From the NCBI RefSeq assembly GCF_001647545.1, contig NZ_LSZH01000018.1:1-64000 (forward strand): a stretch of DNA of 64,000 bases, given 5' to 3'. The notes under the pieces are model-generated. The model searched no databases. It saw only the letters and a program-made list of their open reading frames with translations, and was not told the origin of the DNA. Positions 54,623 to 63,690 of the stretch are shown in pieces (the stretch's first letter is position 1; each line of letters starts with the position of its first letter). Origin of the DNA: Acinetobacter sp. SFB. GTDB lineage: Bacteria; Pseudomonadota; Gammaproteobacteria; Pseudomonadales; Moraxellaceae. The translations under genes were made by a program, and so were the position numbers.

Positions 54623-55921
54623 ATGAGCCCCATGCAACACACAGATGTATTGATTATCGGCGCAGGACCATCGGGGAGTTCAGCAGCCGCATTACTGCGC
54701 CAGAAAGGCTATCAGGTCACGATTATTGAAAAACAGCATTTCCCCCGATTTTCCATTGGTGAATCATTGTTGCCGCAATGCATGGTTTTTCTCGAAGAAG
54801 CCGGGCTGCTAGATACAGTACGTGAGCATGTGGGCGAGTTTGCCTTTCAGTTTAAAAATGGCGCGGCATTCTTAAGGGGCAAGCAGCGCAGTTTTTATGA
54901 CTTTACTCAAAAGTTTAGCCAAGGCCCGGGAACCACCTGGCAAGTTCGCCGTGCCTACTTTGACCATTTACTGGCACAGCAAGCTGAAAAATACGGTGCA
55001 GAAATTCATTTTGGACATGAAGTGATTGATGTGGATGTTGCCTCAGATCAGCCAATTTTGACGGTAAAAGATGAGCAACAAAATGTCTATCAGATTCAGG
55101 CTAAATTTTTACTGGATGCCAGCGGTTTTGGCCGGATCTTACCGAAGTTTTTAGACCTAGAAAGTCCATCCAACTTTCCGGTACGTCGTGCCGTGTTTAC
55201 CCATATTGAAGATGGCATTTTGGATGCTCCTGATTTTGACCGGGAAAAAATCCTGATTACGGTACATGCCAAAGATCATCGCGCCTGGTACTGGCTGATT
55301 CCTTTTGCCGATGGACGTTCATCTTTTGGTGTGGTGGCAGAGCAGGAGTTCTTTGAACAATATGGCTTTGATGGTAGTGTTGATTATGATGTCGAGTCCT
55401 TATTGAAACGCATTCTGGCCGATGATGAAAGCCTATCGCAGGTATTACGCAATGCCAAGTTTGATATACCGGTGCGGACACTGGTGGGCTATTCTGCTAA
55501 TGTAAAACATCTGGCGGATCGTAACTATGCTCTACTGGGCAATGCCGGTGAATTTCTCGATCCCGTATTTTCATCCGGCGTCACCATTGCCTTGAAATCT
55601 TCAAGCCTGGCAATTCCTTTGGTGGATCAAGTGCTGCAAGGTCAGACGGTTAACTGGATGGAACAATACGAGAAACCGCTGCGTAAAGGCATTCAGGTAT
55701 TCCGTGCCTATGTGGAATCCTGGTATAGCGGTGAATTTCAGGATGTGGTGTTCTCAACCCAGCAAGATGAAAATATTCGTCGCATGGTGTCATCCTTACT
55801 TGCCGGTTATGCCTGGGATACCACTAATCCGATTCATAAAAATGCCAAAAAACGGTTAAGTACGTTGGCGGAGTATTGCCGTGATCCGCAGCAAACTGAA
55901 ACCCTCAGTAATGGTGTCTAA
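54623..55921 (+). CDS. FAD-dependent halogenase-like oxidoreductase (APE cluster)
   Basis: 432 aa from the ATG at 54623, which has AAGG at 9 bases; the longer frame lies inside the exporter. FAD motif GAGPSG at 13-18, then GESLLP at 46-51, Lys78 in FKNGAAF and the halogenase-associated WYWLIP (W222-x-W224-x-IP). These are features of flavin-dependent halogenases in the phenolic/pyrrole clade. Non-halogenating relatives share them, so the reaction could be halogenation, hydroxylation or desaturation of the aryl head. Its stop is followed by the DUF3261 ATG after one base. Confidence 0.8.
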   Translation: MSPMQHTDVLIIGAGPSGSSAAALLRQKGYQVTIIEKQHFPRFSIGESLLPQCMVFLEEAGLLDTVREHVGEFAFQFKNGAAFLRGKQRSFYDFTQKFSQGPGTTWQVRRAYFDHLLAQQAEKYGAEIHFGHEVIDVDVASDQPILTVKDEQQNVYQIQAKFLLDASGFGRILPKFLDLESPSNFPVRRAVFTHIEDGILDAPDFDREKILITVHAKDHRAWYWLIPFADGRSSFGVVAEQEFFEQYGFDGSVDYDVESLLKRILADDESLSQVLRNAKFDIPVRTLVGYSANVKHLADRNYALLGNAGEFLDPVFSSGVTIALKSSSLAIPLVDQVLQGQTVNWMEQYEKPLRKGIQVFRAYVESWYSGEFQDVVFSTQQDENIRRMVSSLLAGYAWDTTNPIHKNAKKRLSTLAEYCRDPQQTETLSNGV

Positions 55922-55922
55922 T

Positions 55923-56459
55923 ATGCAGCTAAAATGGTCAGCAATGTTTATCAGTGCAGTGCTGCTGTGTAGTGGCTGTCAATCCATGCTACCCAAAGCA
56001 CAGGGGTTGAGCACTACCACTTGGATTGCACAAAACTACCAGCGTCAGGATCAGTTAGAAATCCAATGGAAAGATCAGAGTTTTAGCTTTCTACTGTATC
56101 AGCAACAGCAAGGGGCTAAGCTGGAGATGCTGGCGTTGACGCTGACCGGGCAGCAACTGTTCAAGCTCAGTTTTGATGGTCAGAAAGTCCATGTCGAACA
56201 GCGTATTGAGCAAATGAAACTGTTGCCATTTGAATTTGTAGTACGCGATATTTTATATGCCACTTATCCGAATTTTGCCCAGTTACAGCAGCAGAATGTC
56301 CGGATTGAAAATTCTGCTCAGATACAGTCGGTTTTTATTAACCAACAGCATGTATTAAACATCCAGCATGAAAATGATGTAATCGAATTGGATAATCTGC
56401 AAGTGCCTTATCAAATGGTCATCAGTGCCATCAGCGATAGCTTGGAAAACACTGAATAA
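55923..56459 (+). CDS. DUF3261-family lipoprotein (APE cluster)
   Basis: 178 aa from the ATG at 55923; ATGs at 55911 and 55881 lie upstream in frame within the flavoenzyme gene. A lipoprotein signal with lipobox LCSG|C (Cys19, QSMLPKAQG follows) is clear. The body is beta-rich with a conserved IEWKDQSFSF-like segment and ends with VIELDNLQVPYQMVISAI. The DUF3261 family is linked to aryl-polyene loci and resembles LolB in position and size. It is probably an outer-membrane receptor for the product. Confidence 0.75.
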   Translation: MQLKWSAMFISAVLLCSGCQSMLPKAQGLSTTTWIAQNYQRQDQLEIQWKDQSFSFLLYQQQQGAKLEMLALTLTGQQLFKLSFDGQKVHVEQRIEQMKLLPFEFVVRDILYATYPNFAQLQQQNVRIENSAQIQSVFINQQHVLNIQHENDVIELDNLQVPYQMVISAISDSLENTE

Positions 56460-56471
56460 AGGAGGATGAGC

Positions 56472-57671
56472 ATGGGCGATAAAATTACGACACAACATCC
56501 TGCAGTCGGGATTCAGTTCAGTGTGGGGTTATCTGCACTCGGCAATAGCGCTGAACAGATCAAACAGGCGCTGACCACTGCACAAAATACTTTGAGCCTG
56601 GTTTCAGGATTTATCCCTGAGAAACAGGTCTGGGTCGGTGCATATCAACACGCCTTAATCGACAGCATTCCAGACTTTTTACAGGATGTAGATTCGCGTA
56701 ATTTACGTTTTGCTTTAACCGCTTTAAGTTCAATTGAAGCGGATATGAAAGCATATACTGCGCAGTTGGATCGCAAACGTCTGGCGATTATTTTGGGCAC
56801 TTCGACTTCGGGTATTGCGGACAATGAAAAAGTTCTGAAACAATATTTTGTCAATCAGGCTGAGGTTGAAGTTCAGCATTACAAACAGGAAATGGGTAGT
56901 TTAGCCAAAACCTTGCAAATGTATCTGGGCTGGGAAGGGCCAGCTTATACCATTTCCACCGCCTGTTCTTCCAGTGCCAAAGCCATGGCGGCAGGACAGC
57001 GCCTGATTAATGCTGACCTCGCTGATGCTGTTTTGGTCGGCGGTGTAGATACCTTGTGTCAGCTGACTCTCAATGGATTTAACAGTCTGGAAAGCCTGTC
57101 GAGCGGTCTATGTCAGCCCTGTGGTGCACAGCGTGACGGGATTAATATTGGCGAAGCGGCCGGCCTGTTTCTATTGTCCAAAGACACCGCCCCGGTGATG
57201 TTGATGGCAGCGGGTGAATCGATGGATGCCTGGCATATTTCTGCACCGCATCCGGAAGGCAAAGGCGCTGCCGAGGCCATGCAAAAAGCGCTGGATATGG
57301 CCGGCGTTACAGCCAGTGATATTGGCTACTTGAATATGCACGGTACGGCAACACCGCAAAATGATGCCATGGAAATTAAAGCCGTTCAGACCGTATTTCA
57401 ATCCTATGAGGTTCCAGTCAGCAGTACCAAACATAAAACAGGGCATTGTCTGGGTGCAGCAGGCGCGATTGAAGCAGTAATTTGTCAGCAAGTTTTAGCA
57501 GATCAGTCATGGTTGCCCTTGCATCAATCGGGTAGCATCGACCCTGAACTGGATGAGCAAAATTATGTGCTGAATGCGCAGTTAGAACAGCCGATTCAGT
57601 ATGTAATGAGTAATTCATTCGCTTTTGGTGGCAGTAATATCAGTCTGATTTTTGGAACAAAACTGAAATGA
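56472..57671 (+). CDS. Beta-ketoacyl-ACP synthase 1 (APE cluster)
   Basis: 399 aa from the ATG at 56472, 6 bases after GGAGG; the ATG at 56466 directly abuts it. Complete FabF-like fold with catalytic triad Cys165 (STACSSSAKA), His290 (NMHGTATPQNDAM) and His325 (TKHKTGHCLGAAG). It should form a heterodimer with the chain length factor or extend the polyene with malonyl-ACP. Its final TGA overlaps the next ATG (ATGA). Confidence 0.93.
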   Translation: MGDKITTQHPAVGIQFSVGLSALGNSAEQIKQALTTAQNTLSLVSGFIPEKQVWVGAYQHALIDSIPDFLQDVDSRNLRFALTALSSIEADMKAYTAQLDRKRLAIILGTSTSGIADNEKVLKQYFVNQAEVEVQHYKQEMGSLAKTLQMYLGWEGPAYTISTACSSSAKAMAAGQRLINADLADAVLVGGVDTLCQLTLNGFNSLESLSSGLCQPCGAQRDGINIGEAAGLFLLSKDTAPVMLMAAGESMDAWHISAPHPEGKGAAEAMQKALDMAGVTASDIGYLNMHGTATPQNDAMEIKAVQTVFQSYEVPVSSTKHKTGHCLGAAGAIEAVICQQVLADQSWLPLHQSGSIDPELDEQNYVLNAQLEQPIQYVMSNSFAFGGSNISLIFGTKLK

Positions 57672-58105
57672 TGGATGCAGTACAGTTTATCCCGCATCAA
57701 AAGCCAATGGTTTTTGTGGATCATCTCATTGAAGCTAATGAACATTTTGCCATCGCGGAACTGGTGATTCGACCTGAACTGATGTTTTGTGAAGCTGAAG
57801 GTTTACCGACATGGACCAGTATTGAACTGATGGCGCAGACCATCAGCGCCTACGCAGGACATAAAGGTCAAATGCTTGGCTTGACACCAAAAATTGGGTT
57901 TTTATTGGGTACCCGTAAAATGCAGTTGCCTGTGCCTTATTTTGCTTTGGGGGAAACCGTGCGGATTAAAGCGGAACAAAGCTATTTGCATGAGGGGTTG
58001 GGGCAGTTTAACTGTGAAATCGAATACCGAGAGCATCGTTTTAGTGCCATGTTGAGTGTGTTTGAGCCGCCGGAAATTGAAAAAAATATTGGGAAGTCAC
58101 AGTGA
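57668..58105 (+). CDS. Hotdog 3-hydroxyacyl-ACP dehydratase (ApeP-type)
   Basis: 145 aa, a single hotdog domain. FIPHQKPMVFVDHLIEANE near 7-25 and the helix WTSIELMAQTISAYAGHKGQ near 56-75 with a Glu are the FabA/FabZ-like catalytic elements (His10, Glu60 region). It would dehydrate beta-hydroxyacyl-ACP intermediates to make conjugated double bonds. It overlaps both neighbours by 4 bases (ATGA and GTGA). Confidence 0.88.
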   Translation: MMDAVQFIPHQKPMVFVDHLIEANEHFAIAELVIRPELMFCEAEGLPTWTSIELMAQTISAYAGHKGQMLGLTPKIGFLLGTRKMQLPVPYFALGETVRIKAEQSYLHEGLGQFNCEIEYREHRFSAMLSVFEPPEIEKNIGKSQ

Positions 58106-58827
58106 GTAAAAGAATTTTAGTAACCGGTTCAAGCCGTGGCATTGGTAAAGCCATTGCCTTGCAATTGGCGCAATCCGGCTTTGATGTCACCGTACATGCG
58201 CGATCCAGACAGCAAGAAGCCGAGCAGGTGGTACAGGAAATTCAGGCCTTGGGTCAATCCAGTCATGCGCTTTTATTTGATGTTAATGACCGTGAAAACG
58301 TCATGCAATTGCTTGAGCAGGATGTGGCGGAACATGGTGCATTTTATGGGGTGGTATTAAATGCCGGTTTAACCCGTGATGCTGCCTTTCCAGCTTTAAC
58401 CGACCAGGATTGGGATGAAGTCATCTCGACTTCGCTGGATGGTTTTTATAATGTATTGAAACCACTGGTAATGCCGATGATTCGCTTGAAACAGGGTGGA
58501 CGTATTGTGACCATGTCTTCTGTTTCAGGGTTGATAGGCAACCGCGGTCAGGTCAATTACAGCGCGGCAAAAGCCGGTTTAATTGGCGCGACCAAAGCTT
58601 TGGCGCTGGAACTGGCGAAACGAAAAATCACCGTCAATTGTGTAGCCCCGGGCTTGATTGAAACCGAAATGGTGACTGAAGAAGTTAAAGAGCATGCATT
58701 GAAGATGATTCCGTTGCAACGCATGGGACAGGTCGATGAAGTGGCCAAAGTGGTGAAATTTTTATGCAGCGATGATGCCAGTTATATCACTCGACAGGTG
58801 ATTTCAGTCAATGGGGGATTGATTTGA
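58102..58827 (+). CDS. 3-oxoacyl-ACP reductase, FabG-like (ApeQ-type)
   Basis: 241 aa classical SDR starting at GTG (overlap GTGA with the dehydratase). Cofactor motif GSSRGIG at 9-15, NAG near 87-89, and the catalytic Ser140, Tyr153 and Lys157 (YSAAK). It reduces beta-ketoacyl-ACP with NADPH in each polyene elongation cycle. Overlaps the next ketosynthase by 4 bases. Confidence 0.93.
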   Translation: MSKRILVTGSSRGIGKAIALQLAQSGFDVTVHARSRQQEAEQVVQEIQALGQSSHALLFDVNDRENVMQLLEQDVAEHGAFYGVVLNAGLTRDAAFPALTDQDWDEVISTSLDGFYNVLKPLVMPMIRLKQGGRIVTMSSVSGLIGNRGQVNYSAAKAGLIGATKALALELAKRKITVNCVAPGLIETEMVTEEVKEHALKMIPLQRMGQVDEVAKVVKFLCSDDASYITRQVISVNGGLI

Positions 58828-60047
58828 TGAAGCGTGTTGTGGTCACGGGTATGTCAGGCATTACTTCTTTAGGTGAAACGGCAGATCAGATTTTTACTCA
58901 GTTTGAACAGGGTAAAAGTGGCATTCGCTATATGCCGGAATGGGAAGTCTACACTGACCTGCGCAGCAAACTGGGCGGCCCAGTCAAATCCTTTACCATC
59001 CCCAAACATTTTAATCGTAAAGTGACACGCGGCATGGGCCGAGTTGCCCTGATGTCGACGGTGTGTGCTGAAAAAGCTCTTGAAGATGCAGGCCTATTAA
59101 ATGATCCAATCTTAAGCAGTGGTCAAGCAGGTGTGGCATTCGGCTCATCGGCCGGGAGCATCGATGCAATTGGCGAGTTTGGCAGTATGTTGCTTGATAA
59201 CAACATGAATAGAATGAATGCCACCACCTATATCCGTATGATGTCGCATACCAGTGCGGTAAACATGACCGTGTATTTTGGCTTGAAAGGCTTGACGCTA
59301 CCGACCTCAAGCGCCTGTACCTCGGGTTCCATGGCTATTGGTCAGGCCTATGAAGCAATTAAATACGGCAAGCAAACCGTGATGCTGGCAGGGGGTGCCG
59401 AGGAACTCAGTGCCGCAGGTTCGGCGGTGTTTGATGTTTTGCTGGCCACCAGCGGTCAAAATGAACATCCGGAAAAAACACCACGTCCATTTGATGCCAA
59501 ACGTGATGGCCTGGTGGTGGGTGAGGGTGCAGGCTGTTTAATTTTAGAAGAATATGAACATGCCAAAGCTCGTGGTGCCAAAATTTATGCAGAAATCATT
59601 GGCTATGGCAGCAATACCGATGGTCAGCATGTCACACGTCCAGATTCAGACATGATGGGGCGCTGCATGCAACTGGCATTGGCTGATGCGCAAATTCCGG
59701 CAGACCAAATTGACTATGTCAACGCGCACGGCACATCGACCGATCAGGGTGATATTGCAGAAACTCAGGCTACTGCCAGAATTTTGGGCAAGAAACCGAT
59801 CAGCTCACTCAAAAGCTATTTTGGGCATACTCTAGGAGCGTGTGGCGCTATAGAAGCTTGGCTAAGTATTGAAATGATGCAACGTAGCCAGTTTATTGCG
59901 ACCTTGAATTTAGAAGAACTAGATGCAGCATGTGGCGATCTGGATTACATCGTGAATGATGCTAGAAATATGCATGCTGACATTATTATGAGCAATAATT
60001 TTGCTTTTGGAGGAATCAATACCTCACTTATTTTTAAACGGATTTAA
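58824..60047 (+). CDS. Beta-ketoacyl-ACP synthase 2 (APE cluster)
   Basis: 407 aa FabF-like ketosynthase. Triad Cys165 (SSACTSGSMA), His302 (NAHGTSTDQGD) and His335 (YFGHTLGACG). Two complete ketosynthases plus a chain-length factor are the usual set in aryl-polyene clusters (ApeO, ApeR and ApeC). Last gene of the cluster; overlapped start ATGA. No methyltransferase follows. Confidence 0.93.
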   Translation: MMKRVVVTGMSGITSLGETADQIFTQFEQGKSGIRYMPEWEVYTDLRSKLGGPVKSFTIPKHFNRKVTRGMGRVALMSTVCAEKALEDAGLLNDPILSSGQAGVAFGSSAGSIDAIGEFGSMLLDNNMNRMNATTYIRMMSHTSAVNMTVYFGLKGLTLPTSSACTSGSMAIGQAYEAIKYGKQTVMLAGGAEELSAAGSAVFDVLLATSGQNEHPEKTPRPFDAKRDGLVVGEGAGCLILEEYEHAKARGAKIYAEIIGYGSNTDGQHVTRPDSDMMGRCMQLALADAQIPADQIDYVNAHGTSTDQGDIAETQATARILGKKPISSLKSYFGHTLGACGAIEAWLSIEMMQRSQFIATLNLEELDAACGDLDYIVNDARNMHADIIMSNNFAFGGINTSLIFKRI

Positions 60048-60090
60048 TAACAAAAGAGTAAAAATCATGCTGATGAAAAAATGAATACTT

Positions 60091-60318
60091 ATGGCAGCAT
60101 TTTATTTAGCTGAGATCGTTTCAGCTCAGGCTGCCGATATTGCAGATAATCTGGATGTTAAAAGTGCAGTTGAGCGTGCTGTTGCAGATGGTATCTTGGA
60201 TGGTAAAGATGAATTAATTTTCGAGACCATTTTTACTTTAATATCAAAAAGCCCATCCGAAGATGGGCTTTTTGATGGCAATTCAAAGCTGATTAGCTGT
60301 CATAGCAGGACTATTTAG
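60091..60318 (+). pseudogene. Small unassigned ORF or gene remnant after the APE cluster
   Basis: A 75-codon frame: MAAFYLAEIVSAQAADIADN and a helix-like continuation to about residue 50, then it runs straight through the terminator hairpin (60246-60273) before meeting a stop. No ribosome site precedes the ATG. The first 50 residues look protein-like, so it may be a gene that lost its end by frameshift, or a chance frame. No function recognised. Confidence 0.3.
60246..60273. terminator. Terminator at the end of the APE cluster, facing secF
   Basis: Stem AAAAAGCCCATC / GATGGGCTTTTT with a CGAA loop. Symmetric A- and T-runs let it end the forward cluster and the converging secF transcript. Confidence 0.9.
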
Positions 60319-61291
60319 GAATTTCTTCTTCTTCTTCTTCTTCAAATTCAGGTTTAACCTGAACAATGAAGTCCTGACGGTTCAGACCACGCCAAAGGGC
60401 AAAGGCTGTACCAATGTAAATTGAAGAATAGGTACCGACAAATACCCCAATAAACATCGCGACAGAGAACCAGTGTAAACCATCACCACCTAAGAACATC
60501 ATTGCAAGAACCACGAGCAATAAGGTCATTGAGGTATGAATGGTACGGCGTAAGGTTTCAGTCAAAGAAATATCAACAATTTCAAGCGGACTTGCACCAC
60601 GGATCTTGCGGAAATTTTCACGAATACGATCCGATACCACAATATTATCGTTTAGCGAGAAGCCTAAAAGTGCCAGAATGGCAGCCAGTACGGTCAAGTC
60701 AAACGGCCATTGCATCAGGGCAAAAATACCCACTGTTACAATGATGTCATGGAATAATGAAAGCACCGCACCTAAAGCCAGCTTGAATTCGAAACGAATG
60801 GTGACGTAAACCAGCATTAATAACATTGCCAATCCAACAGCACCTGCAGATCTAATATATAGCTCATTGCCGACTTGGCCACCGACCGAGTCCACTTTAT
60901 GTACTTCAGCAGTATTGTTCGGTAATTGCGCGGCTTTGGTAATTGCGTTACTCAAGTCTTCCACTTCAAGATCTTGCGGAGGCATACGCACCAAAAGGTC
61001 TTTGTTGCTGCCGAGGGTTTGCACCACGGCATCTTTAAAACCGGCTTGATCTAAAGCTTTAACCACGTCAGCCTGGTTGGCAGGCTGTGCATAGTTTAAT
61101 TCTGCAGAAACACCACCGGTAAAGTCTAAACCGAGGTTTAGACCTTTGGTCACAATAAAGAACAGGCTTGCAATCGTCAGGATGATGGAGAAAATTGCCG
61201 CTGGTTTGGCAATTTTCATAAACGGAATTATCCGTTCATCATCAGGACGACCGTATTTTTTTGAATCAGGTTGAGTCATATCAGTCATCAT
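60311..61291 (-). CDS. secF: Protein translocase subunit SecF
   Basis: 326 aa from the ATG at 61291, preceded by a textbook AAGGAG; the frame to 61390 overlaps secD. Six transmembrane helices with the SecF signature LNLGLDFTGGVSAELNY near 56-72, and a C-terminal helix bundle LALLGFSLNDNIVVSDRIRENFRKIRG near 230-256. It ends in a Glu-rich tail. It works with SecD to pull proteins across the inner membrane using the proton gradient. Starts 8 bases after secD. Confidence 0.97.
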   Translation of the reverse strand: MMTDMTQPDSKKYGRPDDERIIPFMKIAKPAAIFSIILTIASLFFIVTKGLNLGLDFTGGVSAELNYAQPANQADVVKALDQAGFKDAVVQTLGSNKDLLVRMPPQDLEVEDLSNAITKAAQLPNNTAEVHKVDSVGGQVGNELYIRSAGAVGLAMLLMLVYVTIRFEFKLALGAVLSLFHDIIVTVGIFALMQWPFDLTVLAAILALLGFSLNDNIVVSDRIRENFRKIRGASPLEIVDISLTETLRRTIHTSMTLLLVVLAMMFLGGDGLHWFSVAMFIGVFVGTYSSIYIGTAFALWRGLNRQDFIVQVKPEFEEEEEEEIPK

Positions 61292-61299
61292 AGATCTCC

Positions 61300-63201
61300 T
61301 TAAATGCTCAACTTCTTCAAGTTGCGTTTTTTGCCATAAATGAGCTGTACGATTGCACGGGTTACTGTAATTGCAGTAAACATCGAGCAAATAATACCGA
61401 TCATTAAGGTTACGGCGAAGCCTTTGATTGGACCTGTACCGATGGCAAAAAGAATAAACGCAACCAGGAACGTGGTTAAGTTGGAGTCAAAAATGGTGTT
61501 ATAGGCTCGATCATAACCCGCGACAATTGCCTGTTTGGGCGAGGCTCCCCATTTCATCTCTTCCCTTATTCGCTCACAGATCAGTACGTTGGCATCGACC
61601 GCCATACCAATGGTGATCACGATACCGGCAATACCCGGAAGGGTGAGTGAAGCACCAATCCACGACATGACAGTCAGGATCATGGCTAAGTTGGCAATCA
61701 GGGCAAAGTTGGCGATGACACCGAACAGGCGGAAGAACACCACCATCCAGATTGCAACCAGAAGGAAACCGATTTGTGTCGATAACACACCTTTGTCAAT
61801 ATTTTCTTGACCCAGGCTCGGACCAACCACACGTTCTTCAACGAAGTACATCGGTGCAGCCAAAGCACCCGCACGAAGCATCAGCGCAAGTTCAGCCGCT
61901 TCTTGTGGCGAATCCAGACCGGTAATACGGAATTGTGAACCTAATACGGCTTGAATGGTTGCTGCATTAATCACGACAGATTCTGCATAAGGCGTACGTA
62001 CTTCAGTTTGTGCACCGGTTACAGGATCGGGTACATAGCTGATTTTCTGCTTGTTCTCGATAAACAATACTGCCATGCGTTTACCAACCGCAGTGCGTGT
62101 TGCATCTGACATCAGCTTGCCGCCAGCGCTGTCTAAAGTAATATTCACTTCAGCACCACCGCCATCTTGGCTAAAGCCACTTGATGCATTTTGTACACGT
62201 TCACCAGTCAGAATACGGTTGCGGTTAAGCAGTAATTCGCGACCACTATCCAGTGATTCATAAGCAAAAAGTTCTGTACCCGGAGGTAATGCCTGACCTG
62301 TCGATTTACCGGTATACGGATCGATATATTGGTCATTCAAATCAGACACCAGACGGAATTCCAGGTTCGCTGTACGACCCAAGACACGTTTTGCTTCAGC
62401 AGTATCCTGAACACCCGGAAGTTCAACCACAATGCGGTTGCTACCTTGGGTTTGAACCAATGCTTCCGCTACACCTAACTCGTTAATACGGTTACGTAAG
62501 GTGGTTAAGTTTTGATTCACCGCATACGACTGAATTTCTTGCTTGCGTACATCGGTATAGTTCAGGCGTAAAGTTGAACCCGAGCTTGATGCAATCGCCT
62601 GCTGAGTATACTCATTGCCATTGCGACGCAAGAAGTCCATGACCGCATCACGATCACTGTTGCTGGCAAACTGCACAGTAATGGTGTTGGTATTCAAAGC
62701 CAGGCTATTGAATTTCAGTTTGTTGTCACGCAGTTGACGACGCAAATCAGTCGCAGATGTTTCCATACGCTGACTGATGGCTTTGTCCATATCCACTTCT
62801 AATAAGAAGTGCACACCACCACGTAAATCCAGACCCAACTTCATTGGTTTAGCACCAATTTTTTGCAGCCATTCAGGAGTGGTTGGAGCCAGGTTTAATG
62901 CAACAACATAATTGTCACCGAGTCCACGACGCAATACTTCTTTGGCTTTTAACTGGGCTTCTGAAGAATCGAGACGCAAAAGGGCAGCATTATTGCTAAA
63001 GCTGTTGTCATGGCTTGGAATTTTTTCACTTTCTAATAATTGCTCTGCTTTTTGTACGATGCTTTGGTCAATTTGGGTGCCGGCTTTGGCACCCGAAATT
63101 TGAACAGCAGGTTCATCGGGATACAAACTAGGCAGGGCATATAATGTACTGATCATCAAAACCACGACGATCAGCAGATATTTCCATGCTGGGTAACGCA
63201 T
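61300..63201 (-). CDS. secD: Protein translocase subunit SecD
   Basis: 633 aa. N-terminal membrane helix (about 8-25), signature KLGLDLRGGVHFLLEVD near 121-137, the periplasmic P1 domain, and a C-terminal bundle with IVITIGMAVDANVLICERIREEMKWG near 525-550. This RND-like chaperone for Sec export lies between yajC and secF on the same strand. Confidence 0.97.
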   Translation of the reverse strand: MRYPAWKYLLIVVVLMISTLYALPSLYPDEPAVQISGAKAGTQIDQSIVQKAEQLLESEKIPSHDNSFSNNAALLRLDSSEAQLKAKEVLRRGLGDNYVVALNLAPTTPEWLQKIGAKPMKLGLDLRGGVHFLLEVDMDKAISQRMETSATDLRRQLRDNKLKFNSLALNTNTITVQFASNSDRDAVMDFLRRNGNEYTQQAIASSSGSTLRLNYTDVRKQEIQSYAVNQNLTTLRNRINELGVAEALVQTQGSNRIVVELPGVQDTAEAKRVLGRTANLEFRLVSDLNDQYIDPYTGKSTGQALPPGTELFAYESLDSGRELLLNRNRILTGERVQNASSGFSQDGGGAEVNITLDSAGGKLMSDATRTAVGKRMAVLFIENKQKISYVPDPVTGAQTEVRTPYAESVVINAATIQAVLGSQFRITGLDSPQEAAELALMLRAGALAAPMYFVEERVVGPSLGQENIDKGVLSTQIGFLLVAIWMVVFFRLFGVIANFALIANLAMILTVMSWIGASLTLPGIAGIVITIGMAVDANVLICERIREEMKWGASPKQAIVAGYDRAYNTIFDSNLTTFLVAFILFAIGTGPIKGFAVTLMIGIICSMFTAITVTRAIVQLIYGKKRNLKKLSI

Positions 63202-63252
63202 TTATTTTCTTCTTAAAATGAAAAAGTCGTGCGAGAGCACGACTATTTTTGA

Positions 63253-63582
63253 TTAGAGATTATTTAATGTGCCTTCAGGAAGAACTGAAATCACACTGGC
63301 ACGCTGAATTTTTACTTCTACGCCACGACTTAATTCAACCACTGCAAAATCACCTTCAAGTTTAGTGATTTTGCCCATTAAACCACCGGCAAAAACCACT
63401 TCACTGCCTACACCTAGGCTTTCAACCAGCGTACGGTGTTCTTTAGCACGTTTTGCTTGAGGGCGCCAAATAAGGAAATAGAAAATTGCGACAAATACTG
63501 CAATCATCAAAAGATTAGTGACCAAACTTGGCTGGGTTGCAGCTTCACCCGCTGCGTGAGCAGTAGAAATAAAAAGGCTCAT
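63253..63582 (-). CDS. yajC: Sec translocon accessory protein YajC
   Basis: 109 aa with one N-terminal membrane helix (about 21-40; NLLMIAVFVAIFYFLIWRPQAKR) followed by a cytoplasmic YajC domain GVGSEVVFAGGLMGKI near 58-73. Standard neighbour of secD and secF downstream and tgt upstream, 50 bases from secD. Binds the SecDF complex. Confidence 0.95.
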   Translation of the reverse strand: MSLFISTAHAAGEAATQPSLVTNLLMIAVFVAIFYFLIWRPQAKRAKEHRTLVESLGVGSEVVFAGGLMGKITKLEGDFAVVELSRGVEVKIQRASVISVLPEGTLNNL

Positions 63583-63690
63583 TTCATTTTCCTAAAATAA
63601 AAAAACTGTATATCAACAAATATGATGATAAATAAAATAACTTGTTCAGCAATTTACCCTGTCTTTTTCTTCAGCGCAAATACTGAAAGA

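Noticed and set aside
55923..57671. Interpretation of the ketosynthase/ketoreductase genes as the housekeeping fatty-acid (fab) operon
   Set aside because: Two ACPs, a chain-length factor, ligase, lyase and LolA/MMPL export genes are not part of a fab operon.
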